Assembly (NCBI RefSeq): GCF_932526225.1
Contig: NC_064043.1
Coordinates: forward strand, 5,943,501 to 6,007,500
DNA from: Nematostella vectensis
Lineage: Eukaryota; Cnidaria; Anthozoa; Actiniaria; Edwardsiidae
Direction of reading: 5' to 3'
DNA length: 64,000 bases
The notes beneath the pieces are model-generated. The model saw only the letters and a program-made list of their open reading frames with translations. It was not told where the DNA came from and ran no database searches. Every line of letters begins with the position of its first letter. The stretch's first letter is position 1. The position numbers were made by a program, and so were the translations under genes. Of this stretch, positions 42,301 to 54,800 are shown piece by piece.

Positions 42301-45300
42301 CTAGCAAGCCCCCTATACCTCTCTAACGCGCAAATATTTCTTTTCCCTCACTATTTTTTGTCCGTGTCTATTGATGTGAGGCGAAAGGGTTACCCGTTAT
42401 GGTGGTACCCCGTTAAGTTTCTGTTGTGGTTTTCACTGATGCTGACTCTTAACTCAATAGTATCCAAGTTCCACTACATAAAAGAAAACCATTTATGCAG
42501 ATAAAGTAAACATTTTATGGCGCGCATTTCGATATCTGCTCTAACAGAGTCAAAACTCAAGAACTTGTAAAAAGTGTGCTTCGTTTTACATGCGTGTCCT
42601 GCGCGTTGTTTGACAGAAGTTTGTAAATAAAGTGATTAATCACACGTTGCTCCAGTGATTTCAAATCGTTAAATTAATATATTGCCAATTTATTTTAATC
42701 CAACTAGCCATGTTCCCTTGAAATCAATACTTGATATTGTCAATACTTGTATTTGTCATGTTTCTAACAAGCGTAAATTATTACCACTCCTATCAGGTGA
42801 AAGTGTTATTCTGTAATCCAATTTTCCGATTTCATGGGTAATAAACTTCGTTAACCCTTGGAAAAGCGCCATATCATGATAATTGATTTTTGCAGCTCAC
42901 GATTCTCTTTCCGACTTGGCCAATTGGTTTATACCCTTCACATTATAAACAGTTTTTTTAAGAAACAGGATACTAAAAGAAGTCATGGTAATTTTCAGGC
43001 TATCCTGCTGCTTAGGTCATACTTAGGAACAAATGATTTTAACAGCTGTTTCCTAGCAAACACAACCAACAATAGTAAAAATTTCAAGACTTTCTCAATT
43101 GCATAAATTTTTGTTTTAACCAAGTGAAGGCCCACTTCAAGAGCTGTTGATTTACATGTCTGAATAATTTGAAGATTTTCTCAAGTTTATAATCAAGCTG
43201 GTGTGTGCTGAGCTGGTGATAAGCTTCTAAAACCTGTCAGGCTATAATTTGTTAGTGAAGCAATGAACCCAGCAACCTTCTAAAACCTGTCAGGCTAAAA
43301 TTTGTTAGTGAAGCAATGAACCCGGCAAGTTCAGACCTGTCTCGGCTCTTCCAATGCACCTTAAAGTTATCACTCTATGGCTTCGGTTTCTTGCAAGGGT
43401 AAGGGTCAGGGTCTTTGGAGTGTTTTCGTTTCCTTTTCAAACACATTTGCATTCACCTTAAGTCATGAATAATATATGCTTAGATCAGCTCTATTCAATG
43501 GTTATGTTTACAAGATATTATTTATGCATGTATATAGACAGGGACTACAACAAGAGTTGTGCCCACAAAGTCCCAAGTCCATCCCACAGGCCATTACTTA
43601 GTGTTAAAAACCTAGCTTGTCCACCAAAAGAAATCATTCACAATCTGCTTCCATTTACTCCACTAGGAAAATTTGCCGAAACTGCAAATGCCCAAGAGAA
43701 GACCACAACATCATCAGTGACGACGCTAGAGCAGGGAGGAATATCTACATGGCGGATGTCCACCGTGCTTCGAGTCTTGCTTCTGATGATGATAGTGGTT
43801 GTGCACTGGATGAGTATGCATGGGTGCCCCCAGGGCTTGGGCCAGAGCAGGTAAATACAAATGTAGCATACTACTGCAAGGAACTTTTTATACAGCAATA
43901 CCTACAAACTTGAAAAATTCAAACGGAGAATTACTGCAATAGACAACAAGAGATGCTAATCACCTCCCAGGCTAATGTAGTTTATATCTTTGTCTTTAAA
44001 AGTCTCATCATTTCTTAAACTTTAAAGGTTTTATTTGATCACAAGAGAGCACTTTTTTTAATATTTTGATGTGTGCTGCATTAGTTAAGGGGAATTTTCA
44101 ATATTATATTATTAGCAGTGAAATGAAAAACATAAACTGTAGAAAAAGAAATAAGTTCATTATCTTAGTGATCACTAAAAACTGAAGTCTTATTGCACTT
44201 AACTGAAGCTTCAATTTAAAAATATCAATTGTCTCACTCTTTTAGGAGGTTAAGAAAGTGAGTTTTTCAGCATGAATTTGTAAAGAGTAATCTCCTCCGT
44301 ACAAAAAGTAATTTATAGTAATTCATTCATATTTTTTTTTTCTATTTAATTATTAATGATATGACTTGTGTTATGCCTTCTTCACAAACACATTGCTTCT
44401 ATCAAAGGGAGACTATGTGCAAACAGTAGTTTTTGCATTTTTGGTTAAGACCTGTTAATATGTTATCCATGTATAGGGTAGAGTGTTTCTTTAAGATGAA
44501 AGAACAAAGCAAAAGCCAACCCTTTTATAAATTATTTAGAGCTATGCTGAAGCTATCTTATCAAGAAGAATGATCTAAGTATTCAGTGCCATATGGGGCC
44601 ATTAGGAATATTTCCACATAATCACATTCATCCAATTAAAACATGGCAATTTCTAGAAGAAGAAAAATATATAGCATACTATTATTGAAGATGCCATTCT
44701 TAATACTTTTGAAAACAATCTTTTGACATTAAAAGGTGTTCTGTATTCTGTATTTAACAACTTAGGTGAAATGTCAATTGAAAATAATTATAAAGGTGTT
44801 TTGCTTTTCATCATTGGTCATCTGTGGTGGGATTATGGAATTTTTACTTGTCATCTCTCAGACATGTATTTTTGCTAGCCACAACTAAAAAATAGAACTT
44901 TGTTTACCTGTAAATGCTCAAGTGTAATTAAAGGCTTTGTCTTGATTGCCCTGTAACATCAAAATACTTTCTACTGCATATAGATAACTAAATTTGTTTT
45001 TAATTTTCACCCCCCCCCCCCCCCCCCAAAGATAACAATATTGCTTCACAAATAAAGCCATTCGTGTGACAACATGATTTTTTTAGGCTTACTCTTGCTG
45101 TTTCACTCAGAAACCACAACTTATCAAATTCTTGAACTTTCAGGTCCATTCCTACATGAATGCCCTCCCAGAAGAAAAAGTTCCATATGTGGACAGTATT
45201 GGGGAGCGCTACAGGAATAGACAGATAATCCTGCAGCTCCCACCCCATGATAATGAGGCCAGGTTCTGCAATGGATTGAGCGAAGAGGAGAAAAGAGAGC

Positions 45301-48300
45301 TGTGCTTCTTTGTGGCTCTGAGGAAAAGGGATTCTTTAGGGAGGGGAGTGGTGAAGCAAGTACCTGAAATGTCTGAAGGATATTCCTGTAAAGAGGTAGG
45401 GATAAATCATAATACACATTCATCATTGTTTTCTCTTTAGTATGGAGAGGGAGGGAAAATCACAGAGATTACGGCTTTACTGACATACTGTATACTTATT
45501 TTGAATGAGGTTGCACTCGAAAATCCATGTGTTGTAATCCTGGGGTGGTTCATGGGTATTGGATAGCTGAATCATTGTATGTGATTGTTCACAAGAACAT
45601 AAACAAAAACTGTACAGCTTTTGAAACCTGGATTTATATTTTATTTACGCATATTCACTTATTTACTTGATACTCATGAAGCATTGCTGGTTGCGATGCA
45701 GTAATACCTAGCATTTCTACTCCAGGGTAGTAACCAAAAAAGTTTTTTTTTATTTTGGGCTTTTTTTCCAGCCTGAAGTGTTGTATAGGAATAAAACGAT
45801 TTAAAATTTTTTTGTTACTTTTCAGTTTTGGTCTTGTATGTAATTTTCTGTAGAATTTCTGTGAACCCAATAAAATATCCAATTCTAAGATTTCCTAACA
45901 ACTTACATGATCCCTTCTTCTCTTGGTAGTGTGGTGAATGTGTGACAGCAGGATCCATGGCTGTGTATGCCTCGCGTGCAGGTCAACACACCTGCTGGCA
46001 TGCAAGCTGCTTCATCTGTACGACATGCAAAGAGCTGTTAGTCGATCTCATATACTTTTACAAGGATTCAAAAGTTTACTGTGGTCGGCATCATGCAGAA
46101 ACTCTCAAGCCCAGATGCGCAGCCTGTGATGAGGTATGTGGAGCCAATATTTGTCTTTGTTGTCCCATTTCTATGCTTGTTGTATTTGTTGTCATATAGG
46201 AGGGGGGTACAGATGTCATAGGACTACCACTGTTTACTATATTTCCATCTCCATTGAAAAAATGGAACTGTAAAAACTGCATCTGCATATGCTGTATAAC
46301 TTAAAATTGAGGCATGAGAGAACCCTATGAAATAGAGTTTGCATGTGGCATGGTGAAATATATTTTTCCTCTCCCTAAAAGGTTAGGGTTAGGGTGATAA
46401 AAAGAAAATATCCCACAATTAAAGAATATCCAAACTAAATTTTGTCTATATGTTATAGTCTTCTTTTTAATTATTTTCTATTTATATTCATGTATTCATG
46501 GAGTCTTCAAGTTATTGTTGCTATCTAATTTACTATTTGGCAAGGAAAGTTGTTTTTTTGTTACCAGGGGAAAACAGTTATTATAAATAACAATTGGGGA
46601 ATTCGTTAGCACACCCTCCGGTAGTTATAAGGATATTAACACTTTTATTTGTACTTTGCCACCTGCTGAAAAATATCAAAGCCCCACTGTGAACACCTGC
46701 CAAATAGCTACCCCTCCCACACAGGTGCCACAGATGTCTATCACAGCACCTCAAAAACTAGTAGGAAAATGGCAGGTTCTTCAAATTGCAAAATGGCTTC
46801 ACTAAAGAATGAGTTTTTAATAGAGGCTGATGTATATTTTCAGATCATATTTGCTGAGCAGTGTACAGAGGCTGAAGACAGTTGCTGGCATGTACAGCAC
46901 TTCTGTTGCTTCGAGTGCGATTGCCCCTTGGGAGGGATGCGTTATGTTATGAGGGATAATAAACCGTATTGCTGTCATTGCTTTGAGAGCTTGTATGCTG
47001 AGTTCTGTGACTCATGCGGAGAGCCCATAGAACCGGATGCGAGTCAAATGGCACACAATGGACAACACTGGCATGCTACGAACGAGTGCTTTAGCTGTTG
47101 TACTTGTGGTAAAGCTCTGTTGGGACTACCGTTTTTACCAAAGAGTGGAGAAATCTACTGTTCCCCTGACTGTAGTAATGGAATCCCACCAATGACATTT
47201 GAGCAAGCACCTAATCGCCCTCTACCACGGAGACTACAAAAACCTAGCATTCCAGAATCCTATACATCTGGGCTGGACACAATGGATTCTGACAAACACA
47301 CTTCAAATGTGGGTTCTGAGAAATTTAGGTCGTATGAAAGCAATGCATCTGACTTCAAGCATCATCAGGATAGTCCCTTTACCAGACCTTCCCAAAAGAA
47401 TGTAATTTCCACTCTGGAAACTCAGGACCGGTTATCAGGGACTATGTTTGGGATTATTGAGACACCAAGTTACGGCTCTGATGGATTTGATAGCGTGAGT
47501 GTGCAGGACGGGAATTGTGAACAGCAGTATTTTACCAAGAATGAAGAAGGGCATAGTTCAGGTGTGGCATCGTCTGACAATGGCTCTAGAACACAGGACG
47601 ATCACGCAATCAAACCGTACAAGGTTATTGCGTACCCAAATACTGGAAACACCGAGTTTGTCAAAGCTATTCCAATAGAGGATGGTGAGAGTCATGACAG
47701 TAATTATGGTACTATTGAGAGTAGAGACAGTAATTATGGGACTGAATCTTCCTCTGTAAATGAGGATCTACAGCGTCCGAGCAGCCAGTGTTCATCCTCA
47801 AACAACAGCAAATGTGCTGGATTATTGAAACCACAGGAGAACAGTAAACAAAGGTCAAAACCAAAGCATAACTACATAATGTCAGACGTGGAGTATGAGG
47901 ATTATGGCAGCAGTTGCAGTAGCAGAACTCAGACATACCGTCAGAATCTACTGCAGCAACCAATTTCTAGATCATTAGAGTGTTTACCATTGCGGCCAGT
48001 TGTTGATCAGCCTTTCTTGCGGAATCACAGGCTCACTGCTTCTGGTACTCATATCAACGGGGGGAGAATTCCAAGGGATGGCAGGCATTCAAAGGCTGCA
48101 CACCAGAGATCAAGATCAACAGGAAATAACAGGGACAATAAGAGTAAGGAAAATAACATTAAGAAACCAGTGCAGCTACCATGGGAGGATCCATTTGCAA
48201 ACCCAGTTGATAAAACACGGCAGGTTAAACCTGTACGCAGACCACGTATAGCCTATGTAGATGTTATTGACTGTAAACCAAAACTGCCAAGCAAAACAAC

Positions 48301-48346
48301 TCCTTCAAAGAAACAAGGAAAGAACAAGAACTGCAGAGTACAGTAG
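39213..48346 (+). CDS. Prickle (planar cell polarity protein; PET, three LIM, CaaX)
   Basis: Five exons: 39213-39301, 43667-43850, 45144-45395, 45930-46133, 46844-48346. They give 742 residues from the in-frame ATG at 39216 (AACATGG, strong context); further 5' exons may exist. The Cys-rich N-terminal segment ends [17 protein letters not shown]. The PET domain carries prickle hallmarks [42 protein letters not shown] and LSEEEKREL. Three LIM domains follow, then a ~370-residue Ser/Asn-rich tail with a basic PRIAYVD segment. The C-terminus NKNCRVQ is a CaaX prenylation box, as in known prickles (e.g. ending NCIIS in vertebrates). Prickle acts at the membrane with Vang/Strabismus and Dishevelled in planar polarity. 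Confidence 0.96.
41339..41590. repeat. Degenerate tandem duplication, ~150-bp period
   Basis: TTTTAGT[T/C]TATCGTTAG...TTGATTAGATG...AACAACGTTCGAA occurs twice (about 41341 and 41489) with 10-20% difference. Confidence 0.75.
43224..43328. repeat. 53-bp direct duplication
   Basis: CTTCTAAAACCTGTCAGGCT...AATTTGTTAGTGAAGCAATGAACCC twice in tandem, nearly identical. Confidence 0.95.
43667..43850 (+). CDS. Prickle exon (PET start)
   Basis: Acceptor TCCACTAG, donor [19 protein letters not shown]..., then [23 protein letters not shown]. Matches testin exon 3 in position and phase. Confidence 0.95.
43851..45143 (+). other. Prickle intron
   Basis: AT-rich, no exon-like frame; C run at 45010-45027. 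Confidence 0.65.
45144..45395 (+). CDS. Prickle exon (rest of PET, first Cys of LIM1)
   Basis: Acceptor ACTTTCAG, donor [23 protein letters not shown]...[20 protein letters not shown]; the first LIM1 zinc ligand lies just before the intron. Phase 0. Confidence 0.95.
45930..46133 (+). CDS. Prickle exon (LIM1)
   Basis: [15 protein letters not shown]...[23 protein letters not shown]...KPRCAACDE, then donor GTATGT. Ends at the same residue as testin exon 5. Confidence 0.95.
46844..48346 (+). CDS. Prickle last exon (LIM2, LIM3, tail, CaaX)
   Basis: Acceptor [31 protein letters not shown] starts LIM2; [10 protein letters not shown]...[14 protein letters not shown] is LIM3. The long low-complexity tail ends in Lys-rich sequence and CRVQ; TAG at 48344-48346. 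An upstream in-frame ATG at 46769 is intronic. Confidence 0.95.
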   Translation: MIFAEQCTEAEDSCWHVQHFCCFECDCPLGGMRYVMRDNKPYCCHCFESLYAEFCDSCGEPIEPDASQMAHNGQHWHATNECFSCCTCGKALLGLPFLPKSGEIYCSPDCSNGIPPMTFEQAPNRPLPRRLQKPSIPESYTSGLDTMDSDKHTSNVGSEKFRSYESNASDFKHHQDSPFTRPSQKNVISTLETQDRLSGTMFGIIETPSYGSDGFDSVSVQDGNCEQQYFTKNEEGHSSGVASSDNGSRTQDDHAIKPYKVIAYPNTGNTEFVKAIPIEDGESHDSNYGTIESRDSNYGTESSSVNEDLQRPSSQCSSSNNSKCAGLLKPQENSKQRSKPKHNYIMSDVEYEDYGSSCSSRTQTYRQNLLQQPISRSLECLPLRPVVDQPFLRNHRLTASGTHINGGRIPRDGRHSKAAHQRSRSTGNNRDNKSKENNIKKPVQLPWEDPFANPVDKTRQVKPVRRPRIAYVDVIDCKPKLPSKTTPSKKQGKNKNCRVQ

Positions 48347-48792
48347 AGTACAATAACTTAAGTTACATGTATTGGAGAGTATCAATGGAGGGAACCTTAA
48401 CAGAACTAAATCATGAAGCTTTTGCTGCTCTTTAGGAAGTACTTTTCTGAAAGCTTTATTTTTTTAAACATTTTAGTCTTCTCCATTGTATGAAGAAACT
48501 TGAAATGACAAACAAGTTGTAAAAGAATCACAGTATTTGAAAAACAGGTACTCAATGAAAGGTCCTTGAGTAGTGGCTATTTTTTTTGTTCTTGCTAGAA
48601 GCATTCATGTGCACGTGCAAAATGTTCTCAAGTTGAAATTGGACAAAGTTTAGATGCTTATAAATAGCTATTCTGCATAAGCTTTCTTGGACTAAATTAA
48701 ATGTTTTATTAATTGATGGTGATATTATTAGTGTTTTATATGTTTGGTGTCCTATATATACCAACAAATGCAATATAGCATATTTAAATGAG

Positions 48793-48798
48793 AATAAA
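48793..48798 (+). promoter_or_regulatory. Poly(A) signal of prickle
   Basis: AATAAA about 450 bp after the stop, followed by a T-rich stretch. Confidence 0.6.
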
Positions 48799-48819
48799 CT
48801 TTTTTTTATTGCAATTGTT

Positions 48820-50078
48820 GTCCGTCTTATTACAGAGGATTGACTTTAGTAATTTTTGATAACTAACGTTATTCTACAAGTATTCCTCATTTCTTTCCCT
48901 GTAGGATTTCAAATATTGCCATCCCATTGTCCCTCCAGACAATTTTTTTTATAGCATTGAGAGCATTCTTAAAAGGTTAATGTCCCTAACCATCTCCTTC
49001 CCTGCAATTTTTAATGAAGTGCTCAGAAAATAGAGAAGTTAGAGTATCATCATGAAGTGAAAAAGTATTTCCTTTTTGGGAAACAGCCTGGTTATTGATA
49101 TATGGTTCTGGCACTTTTATTCATCACCATTTTTTATGGTAATAAGCCAACTCGATTGCAAAACTAATGCAATTTTGATAATATATCTATTCACTCTTTG
49201 CGTTGTGATGACATTTTTTAAATAGGTGTATAACCCCTCATTCCCACACTGCTAAATACCACAGGTAACCCAAGGACCCAGTTTGTATTCTAGTATGCAG
49301 GAGAATTTGTATCGTGATGAAAGAATGTCGTCTCTTTGGCATCTCTCCTGAGTATTATGGGCCCATTTTACTCGTTTTCCGATTGCTTGGGTCACCTGTG
49401 CTAAATAAAGGTCGCAGTTCCCTCAAAAGTATATATTCGTCAAGGCAACTTGAGAGGTCCCTGCTAGAAGAGCCTTTTTTCTCTGTATTTCGCTGAATTA
49501 TCGCCAGTCCGATAGAACAGAAACACGATATACTGCTAGTAGGAAAACCAAGTATTTGGCAAAACCTTGCTGTAAATGCGTGTCTCAACAACAGCCCAAA
49601 AATAAAATACACAAACCTTTTTCTGCGCTTTTCACGGGAGGTTGCAGGAATCTTGTTATGAAAAAAAAAGCTTGGTGCGCAAGGCGCGCGGGAAAACCAG
49701 AAACGTCAGCGGAGGTTATCCAAATCCAGCTAAAACTAAATGGTTCATTAAAGTAGTCGTACTCTGTCGATGGAGAAAATGGAGAAAAAAAGCGACAACA
49801 GATGGAACAGAGAGGGATTTCCTAGTAATGTGTTCTGCATAACTTTATCTTGTTAGTTAGTGATTCGGTTGTTCGGCGCGCGGGCGATCATCCGGGAATC
49901 TCAGGCTTTTTGGCGGGAAAACAATTTACGCGCGCAGTTTAGTCTGGAATTTTTTTTCCCAGCAACAGCCTTCAAGATGTCACCACACCCTTATCTAAAA
50001 GAAAAACAGATTTCTAGTCGTGAAGACATGCTACGTGTTTGAATGATTCAGCAGGCTTCAACGAGTTTACTAAAAAAA
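48820..50078. other. Spacer between convergent prickle and Limpet
   Basis: No gene recognised. An E2F-like TTTTTGGCGGGAAAA lies near 49907-49921 in a CpG-richer patch. Confidence 0.5.
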
Positions 50079-50475
50079 ATGGTAAAGTTAACTACAAATT
50101 GGGTGAGGTTTATTATAAAATAGGTCGAGTTTATTACATGGGTCATGTTTTTACAAATTGGGTCATGTTTATTACAAAATGGGTCAAGTTTATTACAAAA
50201 TGGGTCGAGTTTACTACAAAATAGGTCAAGTTAACTACATAAATTGGGTGAGGTTTATTATAAAATAGGCCGAGTTTATTACAAAATGGGTCGAGTTTAT
50301 TACAACATGGGTCATGTTTTTACAAAATCGTTCAAATTTATTACAAAATGGGTCGAGTTTATTACAAAATCGATCAAAAATATTACAAAACGAGTCAGAT
50401 TTATAACAGATAAGGTCATGTCTATTACAAAATGGATCGAGTTTATTGCAAAAAATGTTAAGTGTATTGCATAAT
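50079..50475. repeat. 21-bp minisatellite
   Basis: About 18 imperfect copies of GGGTCGAGTTTATTACAAAAT. Because 21 is a multiple of three, both strands show repetitive open frames (YYKIGRV- and FCNKFDP-like). These are by-products. Confidence 0.9.
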
Positions 50476-51451
50476 GGGTCACGTTTTACGCCCTTCACAA
50501 CCACAACTATGGCTAAATAAGCGCACCACGCAGGCAGTTCCCAAATCTATATATCAATATTTAACAAAATGCACCATAAACTGAAATTCGTCTCTGCCAA
50601 ATGTTCGTCTTTAACAAGACTTCTTCAGGGCAGACTCTCTTCTGGTTTACGATCGCGACTATTTGGGCCTTTTGTATTGATTCAACATTTAACAAAGCAA
50701 AATTTCTTGATACTTTGTCTTTTTAATTTAATAATTGAAGAACAATATTCTACACATAATTGTACTCATTTAGTATTCCAACCACCCTGTGGCATATTTG
50801 GTTTTCTCTGAAGAAGCCATAAGATACTTTCCAAGTATAAGTTATCTACGAAAGCTACAACACAATTACGTAAAAGCTACAAATGTCAACTATGGTATAA
50901 TAATGTCAACTATTCCTAACAAAAATAACGTCTTTACAAGCTTCATGCAATCCTAGATAATTTTATTTGTAGTCTATTAACAGTAAATATATCATTAAGA
51001 CAGTAAAAACTTGTTTTACCTCAACACCTTCTTAATACGAGATAATACATTTTCTTCTGTCCCTAATACTCGAAATGAGGTTATCAATTTGAATTGTAAA
51101 CATTTTTTTTCTAGAGTTCTATCCACTCGGTGTATATTCGTCTTTAATTTAGAACTCTTAAAAAAGCTAGCAATGAATAGGACAACATTTGTCCTGTACT
51201 GAAATTCTCCGCTTCAAAGGTCTAGTCGCTTAGTTTTCTCACTATAAAGGAAAGCATTTTTATCTTTCTAATAATATCTAAAATCGTTGCTCTGTGGCAT
51301 GAACTTTCAATGCCTAGAATATCCTAAAGAGAATATCTGGAGCCTCACCAATAAAAACAAAGGGAAAGCATGCAACGTGGTATCCCGCGGGGGTCGTTCC
51401 TCTGACCTCCAGCAACAGTTTATTTCGAAGATGGGTACTCTAAAAGAATCC
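50476..51451. other. Spacer / Limpet 3' UTR (minus strand)
   Basis: No gene recognised. Minus-strand AATAAA candidates at 51424-51419 and 50966-50961 could end the Limpet transcript. Confidence 0.45.
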
Positions 51452-51802
51452 TTAATCGTCATCGCATGGTAAGCAGATTTTCTCTCCGTCTCGAATGCGG
51501 AATTTCTCGCCCGCCAAAGGTTTGTTGCATTTGCAACACGTGAAGCACTCTCGGTGGAAGTACTTCTCGTCGTACGCCACGAACTTGGTGTTGCCCTCGA
51601 TAAGGTTGTGACAGGCCCCGCAGCGTTTGGCGTATCGTTCTCGGTAGCAGTTCTGACACACGTTGCGGCCTTCTTGCTTGGTGAAGGGGCTCCCTGCGAG
51701 CGGCTTGTCGCAGTGATGGCACGTGAAACACTCGCTGTGGTACGTACTACCGGCGTGCTGCACGGACGAAGTCTTGATTACTTGGTTACACTTGACGCAT
51801 AC
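51452..51802 (-). CDS. Limpet last exon (LIM5-LIM6)
   Basis: Acceptor GTTGTCAATAG. VCVKCNQVIKTSSVQHAG..., two complete LIM domains, stop TAA at 51454-51452. 116 residues. Confidence 0.93.
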   Translation of the reverse strand, partial: VCVKCNQVIKTSSVQHAGSTYHSECFTCHHCDKPLAGSPFTKQEGRNVCQNCYRERYAKRCGACHNLIEGNTKFVAYDEKYFHRECFTCCKCNKPLAGEKFRIRDGEKICLPCDDD

Positions 51803-54800
51803 CTATTGACAACGAAAAGGAAATTGTGAGCGTGTGTTGACGCAGCACAGGCCAATCCAGGAACTCTGAAGGGAGGTTAAGGGGTTGCGCATCTCTAAGA
51901 AATTTGCACAAACAACGTAAATGATCGTCCTAAATCAAGAGTGGGCGCCCATTAAAGCAGGTTTTTCCCAATTCAAACTTTTGCTTCGTATGCAGTGCCT
52001 TCTTCTTTCGTAACACTTAAACAAGCCTTAATATAAGAGAAGAAAGAGTATGTGAGGATAATAGGGTATAGCACAGACCTAGCTAAGACCTCGGCAGGAA
52101 AAGAAAGTATCGGGACACAGATAATACAACGAAGCGCGAGCTAATCTGTATTTCCACGAAAGCAGTCTACAAATTACAGACAATATATAGCCTTTTGCGA
52201 CAGCGCCAACATTGTTTGGGGGGAGACGTTTCCTAAAACCAAAAATAAGCGTAGAGTGTTTTCTATCAAGCCCGGGAAAGATTCCCATAAAGCTGCCAAA
52301 AAGTGTTTTTTTTATTGAACATATTACCTTGGCAAACTTGGAATCAAAGCAGTTGTTACAAAGGCGACGTTCGTCCCTTCGTATAAACTGCTTGCTGCCG
52401 ATTGGTTGCTTGCACTCGTCACAGATAAAGCACTTGTCGTGGAATGTCTTGCTCTGATACCCAACCTTCTTCTCCCCCGGTGCGAAGTCACCGTTGCAAG
52501 CGGCACACACTTTGGATGGGTTGATTCCGCGGCAGCCATGGCAGATCAGTTTTTCGTCTTTGAGCGTGAAGCCTTCGTTCATCTAAGGACAAAAAGTGAA
52601 GTAAATCACCGATATAACAATTCAGGAAGCATAGATAGATTTATATTTTATTGGAACTTTCTAAAGGTTCACATCATTAAAAACTACGGATACGTTACCT
52701 AAACATATTAAAAATGTTGTTATGGAAGGGGGGAGGGGGGTCTTCTTGCTCTTTCCTGTACACTGGCGTAAAAACACTGTTCATTGTGCAAAACGCTACA
52801 CACAATTTCCAAGTGCGCAAGACTTTGCGCGTTTATATCAAAAGTATCCTACCTTTCCTACTAAAAATTTAAAAGCCAATTAATAAAATGTCAATGAAAA
52901 CAATGCTATAAATACGTCGGAATCCAAACAACTCGAGTTTGGATAACCCGAACTATCCCTCAATGCCCAAGATATTGTTTTTGAGTTATCTCGCCGATAC
53001 TTAGTACATTACTTCCCCGAGTATCTCTCAGTGCCACATATACTATTTTATCTCGCCGATAACTCGAACCTTACTTCCTCGAGTAAACGGAGTTCCACTG
53101 AATAACTAAGATGACATAAATTTTCGCATATATGACGTCATATCACGTGACGTACCAACTGCTTGCTGCATTGCGAACACTTGAAGCATCCCTCGTGCCA
53201 GTGCTTGCTGCGCACGTCTACGTCCTTGGAGCCTGGGCCGATCGGTTCCCCGCACGCTTCGCATCTATTCGCGAAGTTCTCGTCGTAACATCGGAAGCAC
53301 GACGGACTGCCTTCGACCGTCACGAACTTTTGATTAGACAGGGATTCGTCGCAGTAGGAGCAGCACAAGTGGCCTGGGTGCCAGTTCTTCTCTAGCGCTT
53401 GCGAATATTCTCCCACATAGATGAGCTGGGGACAAGACGGAAAAACACATGACGCTTCAAATAAGACCATTTCACGTCTAATAAGGCGAAAGTTTCTCTA
53501 AGTACTTAGTGAGTAATAGCAAACAAAATATTAGTGCGACTTTTTTTTCGTTGATGCGACTTTTTGTTAAGTGTCATTGAAATCTGATCTTTTCGTCCCT
53601 GAGCTGATACATAGCGCAAGAATAATCAAGGAAAAATTATCTTAAAAAGCCAGAATATGGGTATGTGCAGTTCGGCCTCCGTTATTTATGTTATGAAAAT
53701 CAGCCCCTAATATTAGGAACCGATGGCAATTGTAAGAAATTGTGTCTTCTTTCTCTATCTCGAATTGCGCATTTTCCAGATTTTTCAGTCATGTCTGAGT
53801 TGGGTAAATAAATGGCAATTAAAAAAGAGATGATTGTAAACTAAGACTATTGCTGCACTTTTTAGCCTAGGCTCGCTTCTTCGAGTTTATTTCTAGAGAT
53901 TTTGCCTTGTTGACTTTTTTTTTTTAAATTTCGTTACGGTACGTTAGCCTGGTTCCAGAGCCTCCTTTTTCGGTTTAGTGGCTCGTAAGACAACAGGCCG
54001 CTCGTGAGATACACTCTTTTTTTTTATAAGAACGTCTAATTTTCAGTAGGCTGGGCCGTTCTTATTTTTGGGACATTTTAAGGCTGGATATGTTGTTAAC
54101 GATGTCCTTAAATTTCAGTTTATATAAGAACATAATACCCAATGAATTATTAGAAGAGAATTACACTAAAGATCAATAGCAATAATAAGGTTGTTACTAT
54201 GAGCACAATTTTAGAACACATCAGGACTAAAAAAGAAAAGTTTTTTCTGCTATCTGAGCCTCGGCATGTTCTTAGCATGTTCTTAAAATTGGGTGAACTC
54301 TCGGGCTGGACGTTTTTATATAAAAAAAAAAGTTCTTATAAAAAAAGGAGTGTACCAAATCTACTCGCCCCTTAATAAAAACCGTATTCGTGACCTTATA
54401 CATAATCCAAAAGTGCCTGGAGGGGCTATCCGACAACAATGACAGCAAGGTACGGCGCGATTTGTGAGATGTCAAAACGTACCGGCGTACATAAAAGGGG
54501 CCGACAAGCACAATGACACATCAATAACACATGCGTGCATCGGCAGACAGGTTAGCCCTCGATCAAACGCGCGATAGAAGTTTTCATCTTTTTTTTTTAC
54601 AACTAAAACAAGATTATGATTGCTATCAATCCTAAAGAGCATATATACCTATTTCAAAAAACGTTGTCAGTGCGAAACGGCAAATGGCGATTGGCAATAG
54701 GCAGTTCTAGGACCGAAAGGAACAATGGTTCTCATTAAATTTCTACTAAATGCTGAAGAATATGGATAAATCAAACAATTATCCATTAAAGATCATCAAT

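Larger units (their letters stand above)
39302..43666 (+). other. Prickle intron (4.4 kb)
   Basis: No conserved exon-like frame. It holds a degenerate duplication at 41339-41590 and a two-copy repeat at 43224-43328. Confidence 0.6.

Noticed and set aside
46380-46397. Telomere-like GGTTAGGGTTAGGGTG
   Set aside because: Only about two and a half TTAGGG units, too short to call an interstitial telomere.
46769-46843. In-frame ATG extension upstream of the last prickle exon
   Set aside because: A strong acceptor (TATTTTCAG) lies at 46843 and the upstream residues do not match any prickle; it is intron.
49907-49921. E2F-like site TTTTTGGCGGGAAAA (another near 27775)
   Set aside because: Isolated motif match with no gene start nearby.
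50039-50504. Repetitive frames on both strands (YYKIGRV, FCNKFDP)
   Set aside because: By-product of a 21-bp minisatellite.
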